The position numbers and the translations under genes were made by a program. A DNA stretch of 64,000 nt, from NCBI RefSeq assembly GCF_011075055.1, contig NC_058137.1, positions 21,437,463 to 21,501,462 on the forward strand. Reading direction: 5' to 3'. The notes beneath the pieces are model-generated. The model had not been told where the DNA came from. It did no database searches and worked only from the letters and a program-made list of their open reading frames with translations. The stretch comes from Mangifera indica. Taxonomy: Eukaryota > Streptophyta > Magnoliopsida > Sapindales > Anacardiaceae. This document shows, piece by piece, positions 10,732-20,250 of the stretch (position 1 is the stretch's first letter; each line of letters starts with the position of its first letter).

Positions 10732-12018
10732 TCAACACTTGTTTTGTTGAGACTCCACTTGGAGCACAGAAAACACAGCTTGTAGAACAGTGAGTAGAAT
10801 TATGAGAGTAGCAGCAGCGGCTGAAATGGCAGACCATGGAGCCTTAAAATAAGTCAAATAATTCTCGTTCAGAATTGCCCTCCACTTGCTGCTTGATTGC
10901 TGGCAATACTCTCCAAGATCTTCACAAAGCTTCGAAAAATAGAAGTTCTGAGGATTCAGAGTAGTCCCTCTTGAAAGGTTATTTATAAGAGTCGATACTC
11001 CCTCTTTATCCGACAGCCAATTCTCAATAATTTGGTTCTCCACAAGTAGTTCCACATCTTTGGGCGTATTCACCAGACGATGAAGGATAAAAACATAATC
11101 ATTTATATAATTATCGGTGCAATGCCTCTGTTCGAAGGCGATCAAATTTCGAAATAACGATTCAGTTTCAAGCTGTAACTTAAGTATCGGGATATGCAAA
11201 GTACGCCTTTCAAATTTTATGTCGAATGACTCCTTGCTTTGGCTCAATTTGAATTTGACTCCAACTTGATGAAGCTGTGTCACACTTGGTGCCGTTACAA
11301 CCTTTTTTTCTCTCGGGCGAGGCGGCCGTTCCGATGGCAGATGACAAATTCTCAAAAAATCAGTGAAATGTTTCACTTCTTCCTTACAATACGCCAACTT
11401 GTTTAATTTCCCATTTACTGCCTCCAAACTCTCGAAGAATTTGTAAGTAAGATAGATGATTGTTGGGAAGTCAGTCTCGACAGGGATAGTGCTAACAACC
11501 TCGTTCAGGTTGAGAAATTCGTCAAGAACAAAGAATGGAATTTGATTCTCAAGCAACCACATATCATACCAAATGTCTTGTATCAAATATGGCTGCTTAA
11601 AAATGTGATCTTGCTTCTCATTTATCAGCGTCGGGTAGGTGTTCCTCAACAAGACTTCAATGATGAAGATGGAGTCCAGCAGGATCATTTCAACAAATGT
11701 TTTGCGATCCATTGGTATTTCTTCAGAATAACAGCTTCGTATTCTCGCTTCCATATCAACTGTGATTAAGTTAGCAAGCTCCTCCAATTTTATTTTCGTT
11801 CGATCGATAAACTCCTTCAGGTATCGCTGTTTTTCTACTTCCATGAACTTCAATTTTTCCTTGCCACGGTGGAAACGACCGATGGAGACTACCTGAGGCG
11901 TGTAAGCTCTTTCATTTATGTTACTTAGACGCTCCGGAACTCTGAAGATGCAACAACTCGAGGGAGAGGTGAATGGTGTCAGCCGCGATAACTTATTTTC
12001 AAGATCTGTCAGCAGCAT
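10732..12018 (-). CDS. DUF247 (UPF0481) protein, copy 2
   Basis: Close paralogue of the gene at 3642-4919: 428 aa from the ATG at 12018 (an upstream TTG keeps the frame open 10 more codons; a stop lies just before). It has the same blocks: SPSSCCIFRVPERL, YTPQVVSIGRFHRGKEKL (the family's usual P is R here), the WLLENQIPFFVLDE region, FDIKFERRTLHIP, and a C-terminal hydrophobic segment (AAAATLIILLTVLQAVF) that should act as the membrane anchor. Differences from copy 1 cluster in the last 50 residues, where copy 2 carries three extra residues before the anchor; the middle third is nearly identical at DNA level. It is a single coding exon with no internal stop. The molecular function of the family is not established. 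Confidence 0.88.
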   Translation of the reverse strand: MLLTDLENKLSRLTPFTSPSSCCIFRVPERLSNINERAYTPQVVSIGRFHRGKEKLKFMEVEKQRYLKEFIDRTKIKLEELANLITVDMEARIRSCYSEEIPMDRKTFVEMILLDSIFIIEVLLRNTYPTLINEKQDHIFKQPYLIQDIWYDMWLLENQIPFFVLDEFLNLNEVVSTIPVETDFPTIIYLTYKFFESLEAVNGKLNKLAYCKEEVKHFTDFLRICHLPSERPPRPREKKVVTAPSVTQLHQVGVKFKLSQSKESFDIKFERRTLHIPILKLQLETESLFRNLIAFEQRHCTDNYINDYVFILHRLVNTPKDVELLVENQIIENWLSDKEGVSTLINNLSRGTTLNPQNFYFSKLCEDLGEYCQQSSSKWRAILNENYLTYFKAPWSAISAAAATLIILLTVLQAVFSVLQVESQQNKC

Positions 12019-12277
12019 TTTGTTCTCTTTCCGGACCAGAATTCTCAACAGGAGTTTTTATCTATGCTATATAAAAGAGGAGAGTTACGAAAGATATACA
12101 ATAACAGAATATATTTTGACCATAATTATCGTATAATTACATAATGTCACGAACCAGAGATATCTTTCTAAATTCTAATTTCTCAATGACTATATAACCA
12201 GTTTAAAGCAGACTTTTAGGCTAAAAATTTTTCATATTACATACGGGATTTCAAAATGATAACATCATCTAAATTCT

Positions 12278-12750
12278 AGTTACTGATATCTATATGGTTA
12301 ACTAAAGGCTGGTTTATATGAAACACTGTATTACCCCAACTCAATATTCAATAATGCAAATACGCAAGTACAAAATAGTTTCCATGTAAAATGAGAGAAA
12401 GGGAAGTGCAGACTCACATGTAAATACTCTGCAGCAGGATTGTAGAAAGCTCTTGGGATCAACTCTGCACTCCTATGGTCTTCGCCTGTTTCCATATACA
12501 AAATTGAAATGCCTTGGACATCTTATAAATGCGCCAAAAAGCTTCAATGCTGGTTGCTTTAGAATTAAAAAGGAAAAGGATGTTATATGTAAATGCATCT
12601 AAGCGTTGTCTGTCTGGAAAAGCACAAACAAATACTTATTTTATTCCAAAGCAAACGAAAGTAAATGAATGTATTCAAGAAGCTAGCACAAAGGCATATG
12701 AAACATCTTTGAATTATACCAAATCACAAAAGAATTTTTATACCATCTAG
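12278..12750 (-). repeat. Duplicated DUF247 upstream block, copy U2
   Basis: Second copy of the upstream block, directly upstream of DUF247 copy 2. It is shorter than U1: the GCGCCAAAAAG of the TATA side is joined directly to the CTTCAATG that follows CACCAAAAAG in the other copies, so about 250 bp are missing between two CCAAAAAG words. See finding. Confidence 0.8.
12418..12530 (-). promoter_or_regulatory. Putative core promoter and 5'-UTR exon of DUF247 copy 2
   Basis: On the minus strand a good TATA box, ATTTATAAG (about 12522-12530), lies about 110 bp before a splice donor ACAT|GTGAGT (intron starts at 12417). The coding exon begins about 360 bp further on, at 12018-12060. The arrangement matches copy 1, which supports a 5'-UTR intron; this is inference from sequence. 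Confidence 0.5.
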
Positions 12751-12975
12751 CAGGACCCGCCTATTGAGCTTCAACACAAAGCCACAATCGGGAGCCTGAT
12801 GCTTATAGCATCAAACGTCATGTTGTCCCATTCAGTTTTGATCTGTTGGACAGTCATGCATGAAGGGTGCACATCCGCTCATAATGCATCAGGTGAACGA
12901 AATGGATATCATGTCACGTTAAAAAACTGAAGTGGCTAAACGACCTTCATCGTGGTTGTACAACTGTTCCAACGG
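12751..12975. other. Unique insert between upstream blocks U2 and U3
   Basis: About 225 bp of ordinary base composition, with none of the repeat words of the flanking blocks. It contains a small inverted pair GCCTGATGC...GCATCA. No protein or RNA is recognised. It may be a transferred fragment or an old transposon. Confidence 0.4.
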
Positions 12976-13760
12976 TTACTGATATCTGTATGGTTAACTA
13001 GAAGCTGGTTTTATGGAATATTTCCCCAACTCACTTCTCAATAATGCAAATATGCAAGTATAAAATTGTTTCCATGTAAAACGAGAGAAAGGAAAGCGCA
13101 CACTTACATGTAAATACTCGGTAGTTTATCTCGTTGGATTTGCCATGATTGTAGAAAGCTCATGAGATCAACTCTGCCCTCTACATTTTCCATATACAAA
13201 ATTGAAACGCCTTGGAGATCTTATAGACGTCTTCCCCAGAAACGTGTGTGTTTATAGTCCTTCCCTCCACAGGTTGAACTCATTTTTCTAGATTCTCTTC
13301 AACTAATTAATTACTTGTGACTAACACCTTATTAATTATAATGAATAATCAGTAAATTTCTTCAAGATTATAAAGACTACCAATATATAACGGTACCTTA
13401 CGATATTCTTGAACCTCATGTTACGCAAATGAAGCACCAAAAAGCTTCAATGGTGGTTGTTTGGGAATGAAAAAGGAAAAGGCCGTTATATATGAATGCA
13501 TCCAAGCTTTGTCTATCTTGGAAAGCACCAACAAAATACTTTAATTTATTGCCGAGCAAAAATAAATGTATGCAAGAAGCTAGCACAAAAAAAGCATAAG
13601 AAATTCGTACATGTTGTCTCAAGCAATTGGCAAACTAATAAAACCTTTAGCCATAGGATCCCTATTCTGCATTTGGAAACTTGGATATTTATGTTGGAAC
13701 CCCTCACTTATAGATTATTTTATCGAAATCCAATCTTTAAGGACATAAAGCTCTGCCTTT
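12976..13760 (-). repeat. Duplicated DUF247 upstream block, copy U3
   Basis: Third copy of the upstream block, with the ATGCAAATATGC start, TTACATGTAAATACTC donor region, CCTTGGAGATCTTATA and the distal AAGCTTCAATGGTGG part. No DUF247 coding sequence follows on its downstream side, so it is an orphan promoter-like block. Confidence 0.75.
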
Positions 13761-13827
13761 CACCTCTTTTAATAATAATAACTAATTAAAAAAAAAAGTT
13801 ATATATATGCCCCAGTCTCTCTCTCAC

Positions 13828-13828
<1 letters not shown>

Positions 13829-13866
<38 letters not shown>
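13829..13866. repeat. Homopolymer of 38 C
   Basis: An uninterrupted run of 38 C, preceded by CTCTCTCTCTCACA. It is striking in an AT-rich plant sequence and may be inaccurate in length. Confidence 0.9.
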
Positions 13867-14174
13867 TTTTTAAATTTCCTCTAAACCCTTGCAAATTGCT
13901 CCTTCATGTGAAAGTCCTGTCATATATCATTCTAGTTCTTCTCTCCTACCCATATAAACTGAAGTGAGATCAAACTGATTGGCGATTTATAATTATATGA
14001 AAACTTTCTGCAAAGATAACATAGCAAAATTATTTTTTATTCTAAGTAAAATTCCAATAACATATAATTAATTTTAATTAGATATGTTTTGCATTCAACA
14101 AGATTTGGGATGGTAGTGGCTTTTTTTTCTTTTAATTAGTTAAAGAAAAGAAAACAATGAAGGTCTTCAACTTT

Positions 14175-14330
14175 AAATAACAATAAAATTATATGTACAT
14201 ATTTTTTATACACAAATAATATATCATTATATGATTAAATAATTTTGAATTAAAGATAAAATAGTATTGATCATAATGATATATTATCTGTGTTTTATGT
14301 GTAAAAAATTTGTATACATTATATTGCTTT
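14175..14330. repeat. Palindromic AT-rich MITE, copy b
   Basis: About 155 bp: AACAATAAAATTATATGTACA at one end and TGTGTAAAAAATTTGTATAC at the other, with inverted ATATATCATTATATGATTAAAT / TGATATATTAT arms between. Same family as 14963-15124. Confidence 0.6.
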
Positions 14331-14609
14331 CACTCGTCCTAGCAGAAGCAATATGACTGAACATAACCTCAGAAATGGAACTTAATAACCAGCTCCAATT
14401 ATCATTAAAACAGAAATCTTCAATTCTTTAGTTGTGAGAAAGCAGGAGAAGAAGAGACAGAAGAGAGAGAGAGCTGACCGAAATATTTGTAAAGGCTGAG
14501 GAGCATTAGGGAAGCCTCGGCTTTGAACTTCATTAATCAAGAAAGGTTGCGTTTTCACTTTACAATTTTAAGGTCAAAATGCACCGTTTCACTTGAATAG
14601 CATAACATC

Positions 14610-15180
14610 CTCAACAAGACTTCAATGAAGAAGATGGAGTCCATCAGGATCATTTCACCAGATGTTTTGCGATCCATTGGGATTTCTTCAGAATAATAGC
14701 TTTGTATTCTCGCTTCCATATTGACTGTGATTAAGTTAGCAAGCTCCTCCAAGTTTATTTGCATTGGATCGAGAAACTTTTTCAGGTATCTCGGTTTTTC
14801 TTCTTCCATGAATCTCCATTTTTCCCTCCAATGGTGGAAAGGACCAATGGAGACTACCTGAGGCTTGTAAGCTCTTTCATTTATGTGACTTAGACGCTCC
14901 AGAAATCTGTAGATGCAACAACTTTATGAGGAGGTGAAGGGTGTTAGCTGCGATGACTTAATAATTAATACTATGTGTATCCATTTTGAATATACAAATG
15001 GATATACATTTATACATATCATCATATAATTGGGTATTATATTATTTTAAATTTAAAATCACTCAATCACAAAACGATATACATCATTTGTATATTCAAA
15101 ATATTTTTATATAATTTTATTGTTACTTAATTTGAAGATCTGTCTGCCACATTTTGTTTTCCTTTAGGACCAGAATTCTC
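14610..15180 (-). pseudogene. Truncated DUF247 pseudogene, copy 3
   Basis: Minus-strand homology to the first third of the DUF247 genes only. The upstream leader and an ATG (about 15150) survive, but the reading frame is cut by a 162-bp MITE (14963-15124) and has further shifts and stops before RKMEEEKPRYLKKFLDP (from about 14809), where the frame recovers. Homology ends abruptly near 14610, after the block corresponding to residue about 125 of the intact copies; the remaining two thirds are absent. The frame 14555-14809 is only part of it. Upstream lies block U4, in the same arrangement as the intact genes. It cannot make a functional protein. Confidence 0.85.
14963..15124. repeat. Palindromic AT-rich MITE, copy c, inside DUF247 pseudogene
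   Basis: 162-bp insert whose borders are fixed by the interrupted gene: ACTTAAT stands at both edges (14956-14962 and 15125-15131), whereas the intact paralogues have a single ACTTATT-like site there. Termini are AATTAATACTATGTG and, inverted, AACAATAAAATTATA; the interior has inverted ATATCATCATATAATT arms. A 7-bp duplication, or 8 bp with one mismatch, fits a hAT-type origin better than Tourist or Stowaway. Confidence 0.75.
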
Positions 15181-15382
15181 AACAAATGAGTTTTATCTAT
15201 GTTATATAAAAGAGGAGGGTTATAAAAGAAAATTCACTAATAAAATATATTTTGATTAGATTAATATCACATATACAAACAAATTATAAAAAATGATCTA
15301 TCCAAATTGAGGTGATAATATCTGAATAGATAATTTTACATGTTAATACAAAATTTCAAGATCGAGATGTAATCTAAGTTCT

Positions 15383-16245
15383 AGTTACTCATATCTACAT
15401 GGCCAACTAAAAGTTGGCCTCTATGAAATACTGTATTTCCCCATCTCAATTCTCACTAATGCAAATACGCAGGTACAAAATAGTTTCCATGTAAAAAGAG
15501 AGAAAGGAAAGTGCAGACTTACATGTAAATACTCCCTAGTTCATCTGGTTGGATTTGCCAGGATTGTGGAAAGCTCATCAGACCAACTCTGCACTCTTAT
15601 GGTTTTCTCCATTCTCCATATACAAAACTGAAATGCCTTGGAGATCTTATAAATGCGTCAACAAGGTCTTCCCCAGAAGTGTATGTGTGTTTATATTCCT
15701 TCCCTCCACAGGTTGAACTCTTTTTTCTGGATTATCTTCTACTAATTAATTACTTGTGATTAACACCTTATTAATTATAAATTTAATTAAATCATATGAA
15801 TTATCAGTAAATTTCTTCAAGATTATGAAGACTACCAATATATGATGGCACGTTATGATATTCTTGAATCTCATGTTAAGCAAATGATGCACCAAAAAGC
15901 TTCAATGGTGATTGTTTGGGAATGAAAAAGGAAAAGGCTTTTATAAGTGAATGCATCTAAGCTTTGTCTATCTTGAAAAGCACCAACAAATGCTTTATTT
16001 TATCGCCAAGCAAAAATAAATGTATTCAAGAAGCTAGCACGAAAAAAAGCATATGAAATGCGTAAATGTTGTCTCAAGCAATTGAAACCTTTTGCCATAG
16101 GATACCTTTTCTGCATTTGGAAACATAGATTTTTATTTGACACCCCTGATTTATAGATCATTTTTTCAAAATGCAATATGATTTGTGTTAGATAGACCCT
16201 CCACTTGAATCAAGTAAAGTCCTAAACATTAGATTTTGGTTTTTT
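15383..16245 (-). repeat. Duplicated DUF247 upstream block, copy U4
   Basis: Fourth copy of the upstream block, upstream of the DUF247 pseudogene, about as long as U1 and ending in the same CCTCCACTTGAATCAAGT...TTAGATTTTGGTTT segment. It keeps the TTACATGTAAATACT donor region and the TCTTATAAATGCG TATA region. Confidence 0.8.
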
Positions 16246-16294
16246 ATTTTTTTATTTTTAATTTGAGGCTATATACACAAAATAAAATAAAATA

Positions 16295-16430
16295 AAATAA
16301 AATTATGTGCACAAAAAATGATATGTCACTATGTGATTCGATATTGTTTTATCTGTAATTTTTAACTATTTAATTACATGATAATATATTGTTATTTACG
16401 CACAAAAATTGTACACGTAACACTACTTCA
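16295..16430. repeat. Palindromic AT-rich MITE, copy d
   Basis: About 135 bp: AAAATTATGTGCACAAAAAATG at the left, CACAAAAATTGTACACGTAA at the right, TATGTCACTATGTGATT and ATTACATGATAATATAT arms between. Member of the dispersed family. Confidence 0.6.
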
Positions 16431-16949
16431 AAAATAAATGTCACAATCAACACCAACTTATTAAGTAGACCAATAAGTAAAATTAAAAAAATTATAATTT
16501 TTATAATTCCCACACAAAATCAACAGATAAATTGAATTAATGAAACAACTAAGGCACCAAAAAAAAAAAAAAGGCAGCAATTTACAAAAATTGAAAATAT
16601 TTAACATGGCAAAACCGGCGTCTCTAGTTTTGGTTATTCAAATAGCTGTACCAAAAATTGGAGCTATTGATTTGCAGACGTAAAACTCTGCCTTTCATCA
16701 TTTTTAATAATAATAATTAAAAAAAGTAAGATATTTATTCTTTGAAGTGTAATTCCATTACCATCTAATTAATTTCATTTAGAGCAGTTTTGCATTCAAT
16801 AAGATTTGGGACAGCACCTAACCCAAAAAAAAAAAAAAAAATCAGATTTGGGATATCGATGGCTTTTTTTTCATTAGCTCGAAAGAAAAAACAATGAAGC
16901 TCATTCAACTTTATCTAAAAACAAATATTATTATTATTATACACTCAGT

Positions 16950-18060
16950 GGTCAAAGACAAGCAAGTGCATTGGGTTGGCATGTTGAACTTAACGACCGG
17001 CCGCGGAGTGGCATGGTTGGGCATGTCTAGATAGTGTGTGGGAATTGTTGTAGGCAAAGGTAACCGAGGATCCAAAGAGCGATAGAAATTGCTTTGAGTG
17101 TCATTTGATATGTTTGGTAGGGAGGGAAGTTGGACAAAGAATTGCGGGTGACATTAAGTGTGAGAGTAGGCATACGCGCAAGGGCACAAAGGCAAGTGCA
17201 CGAAGCAACACACAGCCTGAGGTGCAGGCACATGTGCGAGAGACAAATACATAATTGTTGCAATAAGCCTTGAAGAGGGCAAGGCAAGCCAGGGAGCTCA
17301 AGTGACAGGGGAAGTCAGTGGCATAACATGGGCAAAGGACTTGGCATGCAGGCATGATAATGTGGTGTACCTGCGAGTGAGGCAGAACAAGTGCGAGAAA
17401 AATTGTGGGGCACAAGTGGGGAATGTTTGGCTAGGATGGTATGGTCGAGTAAGGCAGGGAAATAAGGCATGATGTTGGTCAATGGGTGAGATAAAAGCAT
17501 TGTGGAATGTGTTGGAACTTGGACCACAAAATAAGCAATGTAACTGATATGCAAAAAGCGCAAGTGAGTAGCGGCTGCGAAAAGGAAGTCTAATAACCAG
17601 TTGAACGAGAAGTTATGATGTGGGAGTTATTAAGACATTAGAAAAGATTGGTCTCAGGGTAGTTGGGTTTATACAAACTGCTAGTTTAAATGTTTGAATT
17701 TGAAATTGTAAATTGCCCAATCGAATGTAACTGTCAACTAGAGGCAGATATGGATATTTGTGTGCAAGTTCGTGTTAGGTCATTGTGAGAGTGTTTTAGG
17801 CATTAATATGACTGTTAGTGTATATCTAAATTATTGAGAGAAAGGTATGGACGTTCTATGTTGGTGAAGCCGCAAGAGTACAAGATAGTGTCGCTAAATC
17901 TGTGAAGTTTGTCTGCAGTGATTGTGTTTTGTAATCTGTATTTGTATTTTCTTGATGAAATAAAGTTTCATAATTGTTCCTTAAACTTCTCTTGTGATAT
18001 TCACTTGATGGGGTTTGCATTCAGTTCAAGAAAAATGTGTCATTCTTAGACTTGTCGAGG
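16950..18060. other. GC-richer tract, possible LTR or retroelement leader
   Basis: A compositional island in an AT-rich setting. 16970-17600 is rich in GGCA/GTGCGA words and carries long overlapping minus-strand frames with no recognisable domain (Cys- and Leu-rich, probably chance). 17600-18060 looks like the end of an LTR, with GATGAAATAAAGTTTCATAATTG resembling a polyadenylation region. It sits between block U4 and copia remnant 2, a place that has no equivalent beside U1, so it is a later insertion there. Assignment to a retroelement is tentative. Confidence 0.3.
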
Positions 18061-18339
18061 AGCCAGTTTGTCTTGACAGCAGCATTTGACATGGTGTGAA
18101 AATTTGTTGAACCAAATGCAGGACTTGGCTGCATCACGAGAGGGCATTTTTGCATAATTTGTCTGGGAAAAGTTACCTCTATGACAATTACCATGTTTAA
18201 AATAACAGTAGGAAATAAAAATTAATATAATGAAAAAAAATAGATTTATTTAAAAAATCAGGACTCCCAAACTTTTAGTCATACATATGTAGCTATAAAA
18301 AAAGTTTACTTAGAAATAAAAATAGAGTAATTATCACCT

Positions 18340-20250
18340 TCGTGGGGATTCAATTGGATGCTAACAAATCCTAAACCTCTGTGAAAGCAAAAATAAAGAA
18401 GAAACAATAAAATAAAAATAACCATGCACACGAACACAAGATTTTTAATGGTTCACTATTAGAATGAGAATTATATCCACTTTTTTCCTACAAAATTTCA
18501 CTATGAAAAAGAAACAAAGTTACAAGAATCTCTCACAAGTATCACAAGTTGGCTCTCTCTCTAAGCCTATGTCTAGTGACTTGCACACTATGATTGTAAT
18601 GTAACCCTCCATTGTAGCCCATTTCTTAGCTCTCTAAGCCTATGGCTATTCCTAATATGACTCATAACTCATTCTTATACAACTTATTTTGATTCCTAAT
18701 ACAAATTATATTCCTAATCGTAATTTTATTTTTTAAAGAATAACAATTGTACATAGAAACACATTAGGAAAACCCATAGCCCAAGGGGAGCACTAATTTT
18801 ACATAAATTAGGATTTCTAATTCTAAAGTCTTCCATTTAGAGAGTAATTCAACTTTGACTCTTCACGTCCCTACAATCCTAATAATTTTCTATTAGGAGA
18901 CTAATTCAACTTTAATTCTTCACTCCCATATGCAACAACATCAACTCCTCTTTTCTCAAGCTAAAATTCCAACTAAAGTTGTACACAACTTCAGTTTTTC
19001 AATGGTAACCACTTTTGTAAGCATATCAGTAGGATTTTGACTCTTTTAAATCTTTTTAAGAGCTATAACTCATTTCAAAGCCGAGTATATGAAATAGTAT
19101 AAAACTTGTATATGCTATTCCTATAATGTTGACCTATTTCTTCTAGAAATCGTTGTAACTATATCAACTTTTTGTTAACTTCCAGCATAACTTATGCTAC
19201 CTTTGTAGTATAGAGGGAAATAATCTTTTACAAAACTTTAAAGACCAAGTGATTATTGTACCAACTAATGTAAAGACATAACATGTGGTAATCTTGTGGT
19301 AAACAATATTTGTAGCTATACTAAAATCCACATATCTTTGTAGCTTTGAGTTCATCCTCCTAAAGCATAATGTGAATTTATAGTGCCTCTCAAATATTTG
19401 AGAAACTACTTCATTGTTTCCCCCTTTTTTTTTCTTGGATTGCTCATGTACCTAAGGACAATTTCCACTACATGTGCTTTTGTTTAGCCTTGTACACAAC
19501 ATGTTACACATAAGTTTGCTAATTGCTTAATCATAAGGTATTTTGGCCATGTAGTTTTGCTTACACACTCTGGTGGGTGATCAATCTTTTAATAATTTAA
19601 AGCGACTAGCCAAAGGGGCTCCAACTAACTTTACTCCATCCATATTGAACTTGTTAAATACTTTCTTTAAATACTCTTCTTGTGATAACTTCAAAAAACC
19701 TTTGACTCTATCTTTAACTATCCTCATACTAAGGATTTGTGTTACAACCCCCAAATCCCTTATTGAGAACTTTTTTGACAATTGTCCTTTTAGCTTATCT
19801 ATTTTCTAGTGTACAAGCCCCTATAATTAAAATGTCATCTACATATAGTATTAAGATGATAGAGAAGTTACCTTGTTTCTTGAAATAAAAACAATAGAGT
19901 CTACATGGCATCTTAGGAAATCTTTGCTACACATAAACCCAAAAAAAATTCTTGTACCACTATCTAGGCACTTGTTTTAGCTCATATAGGTCCTTATGAA
20001 TATTGCAAATCATTCTCCATTCTCTTGTACTTTGAAACCTTAACAGTACCACATGTAAATTTCTTCATCTCAGTTGTCATGAAGAAATATGGTCTTCACG
20101 TCTAACTACTCAAGGTGAATGTTTTATATTGCCACTTACCTTTAATTATAGTTAGCTTGACAACTGTAGAGAATTTTTATATATTGTCAATATCTTCTTT
20201 CTAGTGAACTTCTTTCATAACCAATGAGGTTTTATATCAACTTTCCACTC
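18340..20250 (-). mobile_element. Degenerate Ty1/copia remnant, copy 2
   Basis: Minus-strand copia pol remnant paralogous to 7100-9000. The reverse-transcriptase catalytic motif is still readable (ILILYVDDILIIG; YVDD at 19834-19845). After a one-base frameshift it continues as LSKKFSIRDLG and LSQEEYLKKVFNKFNMD (19581-19781), the standard copia sequence after the YVDD box. Terminal sequence lies at the left (from about 18340). Stops and shifts make it inactive. It keeps the active-site residues that copy 1 has lost, so the two copies have decayed independently. Confidence 0.8.

Noticed and set aside
17027..17563. Overlapping minus-strand frames as genes
   Set aside because: Cys/Leu/His-rich translations of a GC-biased tract in three frames at once, with no domain or start context.
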